Assembly: GCA_964489425.1 (NCBI GenBank) | Contig: CAZAYP010000091.1 | Span: 11,045 to 18,284, forward strand | Length of the DNA stretch: 7,240 nucleotides | Direction: 5' to 3' | DNA from: CAZAYP01 sp964489425 [NCBI: uncultured Verrucomicrobiota bacterium] | Lineage (GTDB): Bacteria; Verrucomicrobiota; Kiritimatiellia; RZYC01 | In this document: positions 6,294-7,240 of the stretch, one piece after another | Numbering within the stretch: position 1 is the stretch's first letter | How the letters are laid out: each line of letters starts with the position of its first letter | Made by a program: the position numbers and the translations under genes | The notes under the pieces: model-generated | What the model was told of the DNA's origin: nothing | The model's input: the letters and a program-made list of their open reading frames with translations, nothing else | The model's database searches: none

Positions 6294-6702
6294 TCTCACG
6301 GAGCCACAGAGGTCACGGAGAACAGCTGGCGCGGGCCATGGATGGCGCGAGTCATGCTTCATCCTAAATTCAGCATTTGAATTAACTACGAAACACGCGA
6401 ATAACGCGAAAATCGTTGCCGCAGAAAGAGGACCGGGCGAACAAGCTGAGAATATCATCGTTCACCTGTTGGGTGCAGGAAGAATTCGGGCCATTACCGT
6501 ACATATTTAGCAGAGAGTCAACGGGAGGCATTCGCGTAATTCGCGTGTTTCGTAGTTCATCTGCTCTTTCTAGGTTCATGGATTCCAGCAACAAATCAAA
6601 AGGCAAGTTGGGGTTCCTTTCCTCGCATGACGTAGTACCATGATCGCTCCGGTTCTTTTTGCGTTCATCCCCGTGTCTCCGTGCCTCCGTGCCTCCGTGA
6701 GA
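6294..6702. repeat. Middle nested inverted repeat (CACGGAG type)
   Basis: The left arm at 6294-6320 begins TCTCACGGAG. The right arm at 6671-6702 ends CTCCGTGAGA (6693-6702) and contains three tandem 8-base units CTCCGTG[CA] from 6677. Reverse-complemented, the arms agree over about 26 bases with two substitutions and one inserted base. The right arm ends one base before the element's imperfect 25-bp right terminal repeat. It resembles a repeat type I recall from many PVC-group genomes. Confidence 0.65.
6384..6557. repeat. Inner nested inverted repeat (ACGCGAA type), near perfect
   Basis: The left arm, 6384-6410, starts AACTACGAAACACGCG. The right arm, 6531-6557, ends CGCGTGTTTCGTAGTT. Reverse-complemented, they match at 26 of 27 positions. 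The 120-bp spacer (6411-6530) has no convincing gene. A transcript through here could form a 27-bp stem. No direct repeats flank it, so it is not obviously an independent transposon. Confidence 0.75.
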
Positions 6703-6728
6703 GTCTCCCCGCGTTGCTGAGGCCTTAC

Positions 6729-6736
6729 ATCAAGCT
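6729..6736. repeat. Right target-site duplication (ATCAAGCT)
   Basis: This is an exact copy of 6167-6174, directly after the right terminal inverted repeat. Removing 6175-6736 restores a continuous empty site running from the response-regulator stop into the downstream hairpin region. Confidence 0.8.
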
Positions 6737-6772
6737 CCGGCGGCGCGGCACGCCCGGCGGCAGGAACCAGAA

Positions 6773-6790
6773 GCAGGCGGGGACGCCTGC
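6773..6790. repeat. GC-rich hairpin with GGGA loop
   Basis: GCAGGCG (6773-6779) pairs perfectly with CGCCTGC (6784-6790) around a GGGA loop, the same loop as the hairpin at 3272-3291. The surrounding sequence (GGGGACGCCTGCGCTACG) is of a kind I recall as a common intergenic repeat in PVC genomes. Frames read through it on the minus strand are probably spurious. Confidence 0.5.
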
Positions 6791-6826
6791 GCTACGCAAG
6801 CGACCCGGCCGATCCCAGGTAAAGCT

Positions 6827-6871
6827 CCCCTCCTTTTCAAGGAGGGGTGGCCGCAGGCCGGGGTGGTTTTT
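6827..6871. terminator. Strong hairpin followed by a T-tract; repeat or possible terminator
   Basis: CCCCTCCTT (6827-6835) pairs perfectly with AAGGAGGGG (6839-6847) over a 3-base loop. GGCC/GGCC follows around GCA (6850-6860), then TTTTT at 6867-6871. The T-tract is 19 bases from the main stem, so it is a poor fit to an intrinsic terminator, and the sequence resembles a widespread intergenic repeat. It is the nearest structure to a terminator downstream of the two-component operon. Confidence 0.3.
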
Positions 6872-6961
6872 GTAGTGTGTTTCAAAATAAATGTCCGAAA
6901 TAGGGTTCATCCGGGAAGTTCCTGTCTGACGACCGATCACCACGGCGTGGCCCAACCCGGA

Positions 6962-7018
6962 CCAGAATTCTGGACAGGATAACCAACTGAACAGGATGCC
7001 CGAATCTTGCCCTGTCCA
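6962..7018. repeat. Short inverted repeat with ACAGGAT units
   Basis: TGGACAGG (6971-6978) is the reverse complement of CCTGTCCA (7011-7018). The left arm continues with ACAGGAT-type units (6974-6980, 6991-6997) and overlaps a perfect 12-bp palindrome, CCAGAATTCTGG (6962-6973). It looks like a degraded member of the same class of arm-spacer-arm repeats as 7099-7202. Confidence 0.4.
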
Positions 7019-7064
7019 AGATCCGTGGAACCATCTCGGAACCCAGGTGCCACCCGTTCAAGAC

Positions 7065-7079
7065 GCGGCCTGAGGCCGC
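7065..7079. repeat. Small GC hairpin
   Basis: GCGGCC (7065-7070) pairs perfectly with GGCCGC (7074-7079) over the loop TGA. No T-tract follows. Function is not evident. Confidence 0.35.
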
Positions 7080-7098
7080 AAACCAAGAGAATAATTTG

Positions 7099-7202
7099 AA
7101 CCACGGATGCACGCGGATTAACACGGATATTTCAGGGCAATCCGCTATCTTCCCCGATTCACATCCGCGTCCATTCGTGTCCATCCGTGTCCATCCGTGG
7201 TT
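7099..7202. repeat. Decamer-based inverted repeat (ACACGGATGG type)
   Basis: The left arm, 7099-7128, starts AACCACGGATG. The right arm, 7163-7202, ends CATCCGTGGTT and is built of about four 10-base units of the TCCATCCGTG kind. Reverse-complemented, the outer 30 bases agree at 25 positions. The spacer is 34 bp. The 10-base period is close to one DNA helical turn, so identical faces recur on one side of the helix. No flanking target duplication is visible. Confidence 0.6.
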
Positions 7203-7240
7203 GTTTGTCTGCTTCCATTCGCACCTGCTTTTTGAAATCC

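Larger units (their letters stand above)
6175..6728. mobile_element. Non-autonomous IS66-type (MITE-like) element
   Basis: This 554-bp element starts GTAAGGCCTCAG (6175-6186) and ends with the exact reverse complement CTGAGGCCTTAC (6717-6728). The terminal repeats continue imperfectly to 25 bp (20 of 25 positions match, including a shared CGGGG and GA). Perfect 8-bp direct repeats ATCAAGCT flank it. GTAA ends, inverted repeats of about 20-30 bp and an 8-bp duplication are the published signature of the IS66 family. A full IS66 element is about 2.5 kb and encodes TnpA, TnpB and the TnpC transposase; none is present here. It is therefore either a MITE mobilised in trans or an internally deleted copy. 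The interior holds a 14-bp palindrome (GATGGGCGCCCATC, 6217-6230) and two nested inverted-repeat pairs. The perfect duplication suggests a fairly recent insertion. Family assignment is inferred from the ends alone. Confidence 0.72.
6157..7240. other. Gene-free, repeat-rich intergenic region
   Basis: About 1.1 kb has no reading frame with recognisable motifs, a ribosome binding site or homology that I can see. The frames of 64-100 codons in it run through repeats on both strands and are judged spurious. The region is made of an IS66-like element with nested inverted repeats (6175-6728), several GC-rich hairpins (6773-6871, 7065-7079), a short inverted repeat (6971-7018) and a decamer-based inverted repeat (7099-7202). 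No tRNA or rRNA was recognised. Confidence 0.7.

Noticed and set aside
6183-6643. Small frames of 64-91 codons on both strands inside the IS66-like element
   Set aside because: They run across the repeat arms, lack ribosome binding sites and show no transposase motifs; no TnpA, TnpB or TnpC remnant could be recognised.
6725-7184. Minus-strand frames of 76 and 100 codons and a + strand frame of 64 codons in the distal intergenic region
   Set aside because: They are composed of translated hairpin repeats and have no domain or ribosome binding site; this is a common annotation artefact of such repeats.
6671-7202. CRISPR array
   Set aside because: The tandem units are only 8-10 bases with no unique spacers between them, and the larger arms are inverted rather than direct repeats.

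Overview
The window is about 7.2 kb of a GC-rich bacterial chromosome. It carries six genes, all on the + strand, followed by about 1.1 kb of gene-free sequence packed with repeats. The intergenic repeat style (short ~8-10 base units of the ACACGGAT, CACGGAG and ACGCGAA kind arranged as inverted arms, and GC-rich hairpins) resembles intergenic sequence I associate with the PVC superphylum (Verrucomicrobiota, Kiritimatiellota, Lentisphaerota, Planctomycetota). That placement is an inference from repeat style and gene content, not a proven assignment.

Region 1 (145-3255) is a compact four-gene minor-pilin operon in the order FimT/GspH-like, PilV/GspI-like, PilW-like, PilX-like. The first three products have a class III prepilin leader (G|F..xE then a hydrophobic helix). 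The fourth has a PilX-type N-terminus without the E5 glutamate and a long beta-rich C-terminal domain. Spacing is 4-26 bp and the genes are probably co-transcribed. The gene order follows the fimT-pilV-pilW-pilX order of type IV pilus minor-pilin clusters, but no pilY1 or major pilin follows. These proteins should prime pilus (or pseudopilus) assembly in the inner membrane.

Region 2 (3393-6156) is a two-component system: a 7TM histidine kinase with two PAS domains and a NarL/UhpB-type kinase core, then a NarL/FixJ-type response regulator 19 bp downstream. It has its own promoter candidate. A perfect 8-bp inverted repeat in the leader ends one base before the kinase start codon. Whether this system controls the pilin operon cannot be told from sequence.

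Region 3 (6157-7240) has no convincing gene. Its main content is a 554-bp element (6175-6728) with perfect 12-bp terminal inverted repeats beginning GTAA and a perfect 8-bp direct repeat (ATCAAGCT) on each side. These are the hallmarks of IS66-family transposition, but there is no transposase inside, so it looks like a non-autonomous (MITE-like) or internally deleted IS66-type element inserted 10 bp after the response-regulator stop codon. Two further inverted-repeat pairs are nested concentrically inside it. Downstream lie several more hairpins and a decamer-based inverted repeat (7099-7202), whose right arm resembles the extreme left edge of the window (1-21).
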